This document shows positions 1-5,212 of a DNA stretch of 6,219 nucleotides, piece by piece. A model generated the notes under the pieces. It made no database searches. It saw nothing but the letters and a program-made list of their open reading frames with translations, and was not told where the DNA came from. The first letter of the stretch is position 1. Every line of letters begins with the position of its first letter. The translations under genes and the position numbers were made by a program. Source of the DNA: Paracoccaceae bacterium (GTDB taxonomy: Bacteria > Pseudomonadota > Alphaproteobacteria > Rhodobacterales > Rhodobacteraceae); assembly GCA_023263735.1 (NCBI GenBank), contig JALQUQ010000164.1:1-6219 (forward strand). Reading direction: 5' to 3'.

Positions 1-603
1 GGCTTTCGGCTGGCCACCTATGCGATGTGGTGGATTCGCGCGAGCATTCAGGAATACATCCTGCGGTCGTGGTCTTTGGTCAAACTGGGCACCACCAGCG
101 CGCAAAAGAAGCTGTTCTTCAACCTGCGCAAGGCCAAGGCCAAGGTTGGCGCTTTGGAAGAAGGGGATTTGCGGCCCGAAAACGTGGCCCAGATCGCCAA
201 GGACCTGAGCGTGTCGGAGGATGAGGTCATTGAAATGAACCGCCGCCTTTCGGGGTCGGATGCGTCTTTGAACGCAACCGTCGGCTCGGAAGACGGGGGG
301 GCGCAGTGGCAGGATTGGCTGGAGGACGAAGACAGCGATCAGGCCGAGACCTATGCCGAACGCGATGAGCTGGATGCCCGTCGGTCGCTTTTGGTTCAGG
401 CGCTCAAGGTTCTGAACGAGCGTGAGCGCGACATCCTGATGCAGCGACGCCTGGCGGATGAACCCGTCACCTTGGAAGAGTTGTCGGAGTCGTATGGCGT
501 CAGCCGGGAACGCATTCGCCAGATCGAAGTGCGCGCCTTTGAAAAGCTTCAGGAAAAGATGCGTGAGCTTGCCCGAGGCAAGGGCATGATCGTTCCCGCC
601 TGA
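1..603 (+). CDS. rpoH: RNA polymerase sigma-32 factor RpoH (heat-shock sigma factor), 5'-truncated by window edge
   Basis: Alternative sigma factor that directs RNA polymerase to heat-shock and stress promoters. The reading frame is open from base 1, and 200 residues are visible before the TGA at 601-603. RpoH proteins are usually about 290-300 residues, so roughly the first 90-100 are missing and the internal ATG at base 25 is not a start. The visible part opens in region 2 with ATYAMWWIRASIQEYILRS (-10 recognition and core-binding helix). It continues with the sigma-32-specific RpoH box QKKLFFNLR at visible residues 35-43, then an acidic region 3 linker. It ends with region 4.2, VTLEELSESYGVSRERIRQIEVRAF (about residues 155-180), the helix-turn-helix that reads the -35 element. 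The RpoH box separates it from RpoD, RpoS and other region-4 homologues. Many Rhodobacterales carry two rpoH paralogues (rpoHI and rpoHII), and I cannot say which this is. A hairpin follows 28 bases after the stop. Confidence 0.95.
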   Translation, partial: GFRLATYAMWWIRASIQEYILRSWSLVKLGTTSAQKKLFFNLRKAKAKVGALEEGDLRPENVAQIAKDLSVSEDEVIEMNRRLSGSDASLNATVGSEDGGAQWQDWLEDEDSDQAETYAERDELDARRSLLVQALKVLNERERDILMQRRLADEPVTLEELSESYGVSRERIRQIEVRAFEKLQEKMRELARGKGMIVPA

Positions 604-630
604 GGTATGTGCGCCCAATTCGCGCCAAAA

Positions 631-668
631 GATCAAAACTGCGGCCTGAGGACGGGCCGCAGTTGATC
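631..668 (+). terminator. Hairpin after rpoH, probable transcription terminator
   Basis: A perfect 10-base inverted repeat, AACTGCGGCC at 637-646 and GGCCGCAGTT at 655-664, encloses an 8-base loop. GATC at 631-634 and GATC at 665-668 can extend the stem if two A residues bulge out. It starts 28 bases after the rpoH stop. There is no T-run after the stem (TTGATCCTTGTCCC follows), so it is either a weak or non-canonical intrinsic terminator, or an mRNA 3'-end stabiliser that lets some transcription continue into psd. The hairpin is seen directly; its function is inferred. Confidence 0.6.
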
Positions 669-706
669 CTTGTCCCGATCAGGGTTAGGTAGTTTTTCCT
701 ATACCC

Positions 707-713
707 AAGGGGG
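707..713 (+). promoter_or_regulatory. Ribosome binding site of psd
   Basis: AAGGGGG ends 8 bases before the ATG at 722. A second in-frame ATG at 728 (Met3) lies 14 bases from it, so the site favours the first ATG. The rest of the 604-721 gap holds the post-rpoH hairpin. I found no convincing -35/-10 pair in it. Confidence 0.5.
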
Positions 714-721
714 CAAGACCT

Positions 722-1414
722 ATGAAAATGACTGATACCTTTATCAAGCCGATGCACCCCGAGGGGTTGAAGTTCGTCGGCATTTTCGCCGCGATCACGG
801 TGGTGCTGTTCCTGATCTGGGACCCGCTGGGATGGCTGGGCGTTGGTCTGACCGTCTGGTGCTATTACTTTTTCCGCGACCCCAAGCGGTCGGTGCCGCA
901 GGGGGCCGGGCTGTTGGTCTCGCCCGCCGATGGGGTGATTTCGCTGATCGAGCGGGCCGTTCCGCCCGAAGAACTGGGGATGGGGCCAGAGGCGCTGATC
1001 CGCGTTTCGGTGTTCATGTCGGTTTTCAATTGCCACGTGAACCGCGCGCCGATCGCCGGCACCATCGGTGCCTTGGCCTATCGCCCGGGCAAGTTTCTGA
1101 ATGCCTCGCTGGACAAGGCGTCGGTGGACAATGAACGCAATGCCCTGCGCATTGACCTTCCTGATGGCCGTCAGATTGCCGTGGTCCAGATTGCCGGTTT
1201 GGTGGCGCGCCGCATCATGTGGTGGGTCAACATCGGTCAATCGATCCGCACCGGCGAACGCTTTGGCCTGATCCGGTTTGGGTCACGTCTTGATGTTTAT
1301 CTGCCCGAAGGTGTTGCGCCGCAGGTGGCTCTTGGTCAAACTATGGTGGCGGGTGAAACGGTTATCGCCGTTCTGGGCCGCGATTACACCGCAGCAGTGG
1401 GCCAGATGGAATGA
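722..1414 (+). CDS. psd: Phosphatidylserine decarboxylase proenzyme (short form)
   Basis: Decarboxylates phosphatidylserine to phosphatidylethanolamine at the cytoplasmic membrane, the last step of PE synthesis. The 230-residue product matches the short PSD-A type common in Alphaproteobacteria rather than the about 320-residue E. coli type. An N-terminal hydrophobic hairpin (about residues 17-51) anchors it, followed by FFRDPKR, typical of this subfamily. The conserved SPADG has Asp70, and [11 protein letters not shown] has His105; these correspond to the family's catalytic Asp and His. [11 protein letters not shown] near the C-terminus holds the self-cleavage site Gly187-Ser188. Autocleavage there converts the Ser into the N-terminal pyruvoyl cofactor of the small alpha chain (about 43 residues) and leaves the large beta chain. 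The start at 722 is backed by the AAGGGGG site. The stop overlaps the start of pssA by four bases, indicating one operon and translational coupling. Confidence 0.95.
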   Translation: MKMTDTFIKPMHPEGLKFVGIFAAITVVLFLIWDPLGWLGVGLTVWCYYFFRDPKRSVPQGAGLLVSPADGVISLIERAVPPEELGMGPEALIRVSVFMSVFNCHVNRAPIAGTIGALAYRPGKFLNASLDKASVDNERNALRIDLPDGRQIAVVQIAGLVARRIMWWVNIGQSIRTGERFGLIRFGSRLDVYLPEGVAPQVALGQTMVAGETVIAVLGRDYTAAVGQME

Positions 1415-2166
1415 CAGAGACCGTGCCAGTCCCTCCGCGCCGCAGGATGCATATCCTGCAGCTTCTGCCCAACCTGATCTCGATACTGGCGCTGTGTGCC
1501 GGATTGACAGCCATTCGGATGGCGGTTGAGGGGCGGTTTGGTTTTTCTGTTGCGTTGATTGCGCTGGCGGCGGCGCTGGATGGGATCGATGGCCGTCTGG
1601 CGCGCATGCTGAAATCGGAAAGCGCGATTGGCGCCGAACTGGATAGCCTGTGCGATCTGGTCAATTTCGGCGTCACCCCGGCCTTGGTGCTGTATTATTG
1701 GGGGATGCGCGCCGATACCGCCTTGGGCTGGATCGCCGTTCTGATCTATGCCGTTTGCTGCATGTTGCGCCTTGCCCGGTTCAACGTTGGCAACCGTCTG
1801 CCCGAGGGCGAAGAGAAGCCCAAGGGATTTGTCGGTGTGCCGTCACCTGCCGGGGCCATGTTGGCACTGGCCCCGATCTATTTCACCCGCACCTTTGGCG
1901 AGGCGATGCAGCCCAGCTATTGGATCGTTGCGATCTGGATGGTGGTCGTCGGGGCCCTGATGATTTCGCGGATACCGACGCCAAGCTTCAAGGGCGTCAA
2001 GATCTATTCCGAAAACGCGCGGTTCATCCTTGTCGGGTCGGTGGCCTTGGTCGCGGCCTTGCTGACCTATACTTGGGTCACGCTGCTGATCCTGGATGTG
2101 GTCTATGTGATTGCCATTCTGATCGCTTGGCGGCGCAGTGCCAAATCGCTGCGCAGCGTGGTTTAG
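1411..2166 (+). CDS. pssA: CDP-diacylglycerol--serine O-phosphatidyltransferase (phosphatidylserine synthase)
   Basis: Integral membrane enzyme that transfers a phosphatidyl group from CDP-diacylglycerol to L-serine, releasing CMP and giving phosphatidylserine, the substrate of Psd encoded just upstream. The 251-residue protein contains the complete CDP-alcohol phosphatidyltransferase signature DG-x2-AR-x8-G-x3-D-x3-D: Asp60-Gly61, Ala64-Arg65, Gly74, Asp78, Asp82. These Asp residues bind the divalent metals and the CDP moiety. Several hydrophobic segments fit a multi-span protein, roughly residues 15-38, 43-57, 103-122, 143-160, 170-187, 205-222 and 224-240. The length and the [12 protein letters not shown] opening fit the Bacillus/alphaproteobacterial type II PssA, not the soluble E. 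coli PssA, which is a phospholipase D-like protein. The ATG lies inside the psd stop (ATGA, 1411-1414) with only a weak purine stretch upstream, so translation is probably coupled to psd. Confidence 0.94.
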   Translation: MTETVPVPPRRRMHILQLLPNLISILALCAGLTAIRMAVEGRFGFSVALIALAAALDGIDGRLARMLKSESAIGAELDSLCDLVNFGVTPALVLYYWGMRADTALGWIAVLIYAVCCMLRLARFNVGNRLPEGEEKPKGFVGVPSPAGAMLALAPIYFTRTFGEAMQPSYWIVAIWMVVVGALMISRIPTPSFKGVKIYSENARFILVGSVALVAALLTYTWVTLLILDVVYVIAILIAWRRSAKSLRSVV

Positions 2167-2179
2167 GTCGGCAATCCGT

Positions 2180-2205
2180 TTCGGAAAGTTCGGAAGTGAT
2201 CTTCC
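2180..2205. repeat. Short direct and inverted repeats in the pssA-oxidoreductase gap
   Basis: TTCGGAA occurs twice with a 9-base period (2180-2186 and 2189-2195). The second copy overlaps an inverted repeat, GGAAG (2192-2196) and CTTCC (2201-2205), around the 4-base spacer TGAT. The hairpin would be small (5 bp) and no T-run follows, so it is a poor terminator. It could be part of a regulator site or chance. It is the only structure I see just downstream of pssA (stop at 2166). Confidence 0.3.
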
Positions 2206-2206
2206 C

Positions 2207-2222
2207 ATGATAGCGCTAGCGG
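2207..2222. promoter_or_regulatory. Candidate LacI-family operator upstream of the oxidoreductase
   Basis: ATGATAGC|GCTAGCGG is built around the 8-base palindrome TAGCGCTA (2211-2218). Its left half matches the palindrome ATGATAGCGCTATCAT exactly, and its right half matches at 5 of 8 positions. Operators with a central CG and flanks of this kind are typical of LacI-family sugar-catabolism repressors in Alphaproteobacteria (family knowledge from memory). It lies 31 bases before the oxidoreductase ATG, where a repressor could block the promoter or early transcription. The palindrome is directly visible; the regulator and role are inferred. I could not settle on a good -35/-10 pair around it. 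Confidence 0.4.
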
Positions 2223-2242
2223 TTTACGCTTGTCGCAATTTT

Positions 2243-2247
2243 GGAGG
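2243..2247 (+). promoter_or_regulatory. Ribosome binding site that sets the oxidoreductase start
   Basis: GGAGG ends 6 bases before the ATG at 2254, which is ideal spacing. The reading frame also has an upstream TTG at 2230, but that would place this Shine-Dalgarno inside the coding region, so ATG 2254 is the better start. Confidence 0.8.
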
Positions 2248-2253
2248 ATCACC

Positions 2254-3246
2254 ATGAAAACCATTCGTTGGGGCGTCTTGGGCGCTGCGAAATTTGCGCG
2301 CGAACATATGGCGCGCGCCATCCATGCGGCCGAGGGGGCAGAGTTTGCCGCCCTTGCCACATCGGATGCGGCCAAGGCCGAAGCCTTTCAGGCGTTTTGC
2401 CCGTCGTTGAAAATCCATGCCAGCTATGAGGCCCTGTTGGCCGATCCGGGCATCGATGCGGTTTACATCCCCTTGCCGAACCACATGCATGTGGAATGGA
2501 CGATTAAGGCGCTTCGGGCGGGCAAGCATGTGCTGACCGAAAAGCCCATCGCGCTTCGGGCCGAGGAAATTGACGGCATCATCGCCGAGCGTGACCGGAC
2601 CGGTCTGTTGGCCGCCGAGGCCTATATGATCCCGCACCATCCGCAATGGCAGCGCGCCCGCGAATGGTTGCTGGCGGGCGAAATCGGCACCCTGCGCCAT
2701 GTCGATGCGGCCTTTAGTTTCAACAATGAGGCCGACACTTTGAACATCCGCAACCGGGCCGATACCGGGGGCGGGTCGCTGCGTGACATCGGGGTTTACA
2801 CCTTTGGGTCCTGCCGGTTCATGACGGGGGCCGAGCCGGTTGAGGTAACCGCCCGCATCCGCCGCGAAAACGGGGTCGAAGTCTTTGCGCAGGTGGCGGC
2901 GACCCTGCAGGGGCCGACGGGCAAATTCACCTATGGATCGACGACCTCGATGCGGCTTGCCAACCGCCAAGAGGTGACATTCCAGGGCGACAAAGGGATC
3001 ATTCGCGTCGGTTCGGCCCCGTTTAACGCCAATTTGCATGATGTGGCCGAGGTTGAACTGCATAAGCCCGGCCAGCGCGTGATCACCGACCGGTTCCCGG
3101 CCGATAACCACTATGTGCATCAGGTGCAGGCCTTTGGGCGCAGCATTCGCGAGGGTGTTCCCTATCCCGTGCCGCTGGAATTCGTGCGCGGCACGCAGGT
3201 CATGATGGATATGGCCTATGACAACGCGGTCGATCTGGGGTTCTGA
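2254..3246 (+). CDS. Gfo/Idh/MocA-family NAD(P)-dependent oxidoreductase
   Basis: Probable sugar, inositol or related polyol dehydrogenase acting in the cytoplasm; the substrate cannot be read from sequence. From ATG 2254 the protein is 330 residues, usual for the family. The N-terminal Rossmann fold opens with TIRWGVLGAAKFA (residues 3-15), a variant of the GxGxxG dinucleotide loop. AVYIPLPNHMH ends a central strand, and KHVLTEKPIAL carries the family hallmark EKP with the catalytic Lys97. The C-terminal substrate domain has GGGSLRDIGVY, where Asp168 and Tyr172 sit at the conserved catalytic Asp and His/Tyr positions, then a GDKGIIRV beta-sheet motif. It is alone on its strand after pssA, with its own strong ribosome site and a LacI-type palindrome upstream, which suggests separate regulation and possibly carbohydrate use. 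A hairpin terminator follows 5 bases after the stop. The family call is firm; a specific enzyme name would be a guess. Confidence 0.9.
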   Translation: MKTIRWGVLGAAKFAREHMARAIHAAEGAEFAALATSDAAKAEAFQAFCPSLKIHASYEALLADPGIDAVYIPLPNHMHVEWTIKALRAGKHVLTEKPIALRAEEIDGIIAERDRTGLLAAEAYMIPHHPQWQRAREWLLAGEIGTLRHVDAAFSFNNEADTLNIRNRADTGGGSLRDIGVYTFGSCRFMTGAEPVEVTARIRRENGVEVFAQVAATLQGPTGKFTYGSTTSMRLANRQEVTFQGDKGIIRVGSAPFNANLHDVAEVELHKPGQRVITDRFPADNHYVHQVQAFGRSIREGVPYPVPLEFVRGTQVMMDMAYDNAVDLGF

Positions 3247-3251
3247 ATGAC

Positions 3252-3277
3252 AAAGGCCGGGGGGTTCCCCGGCCTTT
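3252..3277. terminator. Intrinsic terminator shared by the convergent oxidoreductase and pepF genes
   Basis: An 11-base perfect stem, AAAGGCCGGGG (3252-3262) and CCCCGGCCTTT (3267-3277), with a GGTT tetraloop. On the plus strand it runs into TTTTGCTTT; on the minus strand into a short TTTG. It fills almost all of the 35-base gap between two facing stop codons (3246 and 3282), so it most likely ends both transcripts, with the better T-tract on the plus side. Confidence 0.85.
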
Positions 3278-3281
3278 TGCT

Positions 3282-5105
3282 TTAGTCTTCCATCGCTTCC
3301 AGTTCGTCGATAAAGCCCGCGATCATCGACAGTCCCTTGTCCCAAAAGGCGGGATCAGACAGGTCAAGCCCGAAGGGGGCCAGCAATTCCTTGTGATGCT
3401 TTGACCCGCCAGCCGCCAGCATGTCGAAGTATTTCTGCTGGAAATCGGGCAGCCCATCGGCATAGGCGGCATAAAGCGCATTCACCAGCCCATCGCCAAA
3501 GGCATAGGCATAGACGTAAAACGGCGAATGCACGAAATGGGGGATATAGGCCCAGAAGGTTTCGTATCCATCCATGAAATCGAAGGCATCGCCCAGAGAT
3601 TCCGCCTGAACGCTCATCCACAGGGCGTTGATGCCATCGGGGGTCAGTTCGCCATCGGCGCGGGCCGCGTGGAGTTTGCATTCAAAGTCATAAAACGCGA
3701 TCTGACGTACGACTGTGTTGATCATGTCTTCGACCTTGCCCGCCAGCAGGGTCTTGCGCTCGGCCTTGGTCTTGGCCTGATCCAAGAGGCGGCGGAAGGT
3801 CAGCATCTCGCCAAAGACCGATGCGGTTTCGGCCAGAGTCAGCGGGGTTGACGACAACAGCTCTCCCTGACCGGCGGCCAGAACCTGATGCACGCCATGG
3901 CCCAACTCATGCGCCAAGGTCATGACATCGCGCGGTTTGCCCAGATAGTTCAGCATGACATAGGGGTGAACCTCGGTCACGGTGGGGTGGGCAAAGGCGC
4001 CGGGGGCCTTGCCCGCCTTGACGCCCGCGTCGATCCAGCCCTTTTCAAAGAAGGGCTTGGCGATTTCGGCCATCTTGGGGTCAAAGGCGCCATAAGCCGA
4101 CATCACCGTTTCGCGCGCGGCCTCCCAGCCCACGGTTTTCGGCTGTTCGATCGGCAGGGGGGCGTTGCGGTCCCACACTTGCAAACGCTCCAGCCCCATC
4201 CATTTGGCTTTCAGCCGGTAATAGCGATGCGACAGTTTCGGATAGGCGGCCACGACGGCATTGCGCAGCGCCTCGACCACTTCGGGTTCGACATGGTTTG
4301 ACAGATGGCGCGCGTGCTGGGGCGTTGGCATCTTGCGCCAGCGGTCGTCGATTTCCTTTTCCTTGGCAAGCGTGTTGTGCACACGGGCAAAGAGCTTGAT
4401 GTTCTTGTCAAACACCGCCGCCAAGGCCTTGGCCGCCGCCTCACGCTTGGCGCGGTTGGTGTCGGTCAAAAGGTTCAGCGTCGCCTCAAGGTTCAGCTCG
4501 TCCTCTTCGCCGTCAACCTTGAACATCAGGCCAGCCATGGTTTCGTCGAATAGCTTGTTCCACGCGCTGGAACCGACAACCGAGGCATCGTGCAGATAGG
4601 TTTCCAATTCGTCGGAAAGCTGATGCGGGCGCATGGCGCGCATCCGGTCAAACACCGGCTTGTACCGGGCCAGATCGGCATTCGCGGCCAGCAGGCCGTC
4701 AAGATGCGCATCTTCCAGCCGGTTGAATTCAAGGCTGAAGAACACCAGCGGCGTGGTGGCATCGGTGATGCGGTCTTGCATGTCGGCCATGAACTTGGCC
4801 CGCTCGCTGTCCATCGTGTTCTGGTAATAGCGCAGGCCCGCATAAGACATGATCCGGCCCGACTTCGCCTCGATCATCTCATAACGCTGCACGCAAGCCA
4901 GCAGGCCCGCCGCATCCAGATTGGCCAGATTGCCCCGGTATTCCTGAGCAAAAGCAGCGCCTTCGGCTTCGACAAACTCAAGATCATCGGCAAGCGCGTC
5001 GCAATCGGGATCGGCGTAAAGATCGGTCAGATCCCATTCCGGCAGGTTCCCAAAAGCACCAGAGCCGGTGGCGTTCGCATCATAGACGGGACGAGAGAGG
5101 GGCAT
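3282..5105 (-). CDS. pepF: M3-family oligoendopeptidase F
   Basis: Cytoplasmic zinc metallopeptidase that cleaves short oligopeptides and probably recycles peptides. The 607-residue product has the usual length for PepF-type M3 enzymes. The zinc site is complete: TLAHELGHGVHQ holds His399, Glu400 (catalytic base) and His403. The third ligand is Glu426 in LTLAETASVFGE, at the spacing expected for M3. FVHSPFYVYAYAFG (about residues 524-537) provides the His/Tyr-rich loop that binds substrate in this clan. The long, mostly helical N-terminal half, beginning LPEWDLTDLY at residue 21, matches the oligoendopeptidase F N-terminal domain. There is no signal peptide. The ATG at 5105 follows an extended Shine-Dalgarno, AGGTGATC. 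The gene lies 95 bases downstream of a DNA ligase on the same strand and faces the oxidoreductase. Nothing in the context ties its job to either neighbour. Confidence 0.95.
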   Translation of the reverse strand: MPLSRPVYDANATGSGAFGNLPEWDLTDLYADPDCDALADDLEFVEAEGAAFAQEYRGNLANLDAAGLLACVQRYEMIEAKSGRIMSYAGLRYYQNTMDSERAKFMADMQDRITDATTPLVFFSLEFNRLEDAHLDGLLAANADLARYKPVFDRMRAMRPHQLSDELETYLHDASVVGSSAWNKLFDETMAGLMFKVDGEEDELNLEATLNLLTDTNRAKREAAAKALAAVFDKNIKLFARVHNTLAKEKEIDDRWRKMPTPQHARHLSNHVEPEVVEALRNAVVAAYPKLSHRYYRLKAKWMGLERLQVWDRNAPLPIEQPKTVGWEAARETVMSAYGAFDPKMAEIAKPFFEKGWIDAGVKAGKAPGAFAHPTVTEVHPYVMLNYLGKPRDVMTLAHELGHGVHQVLAAGQGELLSSTPLTLAETASVFGEMLTFRRLLDQAKTKAERKTLLAGKVEDMINTVVRQIAFYDFECKLHAARADGELTPDGINALWMSVQAESLGDAFDFMDGYETFWAYIPHFVHSPFYVYAYAFGDGLVNALYAAYADGLPDFQQKYFDMLAAGGSKHHKELLAPFGLDLSDPAFWDKGLSMIAGFIDELEAMED

Positions 5106-5107
5106 AG

Positions 5108-5115
5108 GATCACCT
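5108..5115 (-). promoter_or_regulatory. Extended ribosome binding site of pepF
   Basis: On the minus strand AGGTGATC is followed by CT and the ATG. Eight contiguous bases match the AGGAGGTGATC complement of the 16S rRNA 3' end, though shifted close to the start. It supports ATG 5105 as the start. Further upstream a TATAAA (minus strand, plus coordinates 5127-5132) resembles a -10 box, but I find no fitting -35 element. Confidence 0.55.
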
Positions 5116-5169
5116 AATCTGACATGTTTATATCATCTATTGGCAGACTGGCGGGGACTTCAACCCATG

Positions 5170-5212
5170 CCCCGGGCCCAAGTGGCGTTTTCGCCCGAAA
5201 CTAGGCCCCGGG
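5170..5212 (-). repeat. GC-rich imperfect inverted repeat around the ligase stop codon
   Basis: CCCCGGGCC (5170-5178) and GGCCCCGGG (5204-5212) pair with one mismatch across a 25-base loop that includes the ligase stop codon (5201-5203). A smaller hairpin, GGCG-TTTT-CGCC (5184-5195), sits in the loop. No T-run follows on the minus strand, so termination between the ligase and pepF is doubtful and readthrough is possible. Confidence 0.3.

Noticed and set aside
25..603. ATG at 25 as the start of rpoH
   Set aside because: The frame is open to base 1 and the ATG lies inside conserved region 2; the gene is cut by the window edge.
663..704. Sigma-70-like promoter for psd (TTGATC or TTGTCC with CTATAC)
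   Set aside because: Spacing between the best -35 and -10 candidates is wrong or matches are poor; not supportable by eye.
500..1240. Minus-strand open frame of 246 codons opposite rpoH/psd
   Set aside because: Shadow of psd and the rpoH end; low-complexity His/Arg/Gln composition, no motif, and it runs through the intergenic hairpin.
2230..2253. TTG at 2230 as an eight-residue-longer oxidoreductase start
   Set aside because: A strong GGAGG at 2243-2247 lies inside this extension with ideal spacing to the ATG at 2254, and the Rossmann fold begins right after that ATG.
2224..3345. Minus-strand open frame of 373 codons opposite the oxidoreductase
   Set aside because: It mirrors a well-supported gene in GC-rich DNA where antisense frames stay open by codon bias; the translation has no recognisable domain, is rich in Arg/Gly/His/Gln, and crosses the terminator and the pepF 3' end.
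4590..5117. Plus-strand open frames over the pepF gene (also 3888-4301 and 3528-3851)
   Set aside because: Antisense shadows of a complete metallopeptidase gene with intact catalytic motifs.
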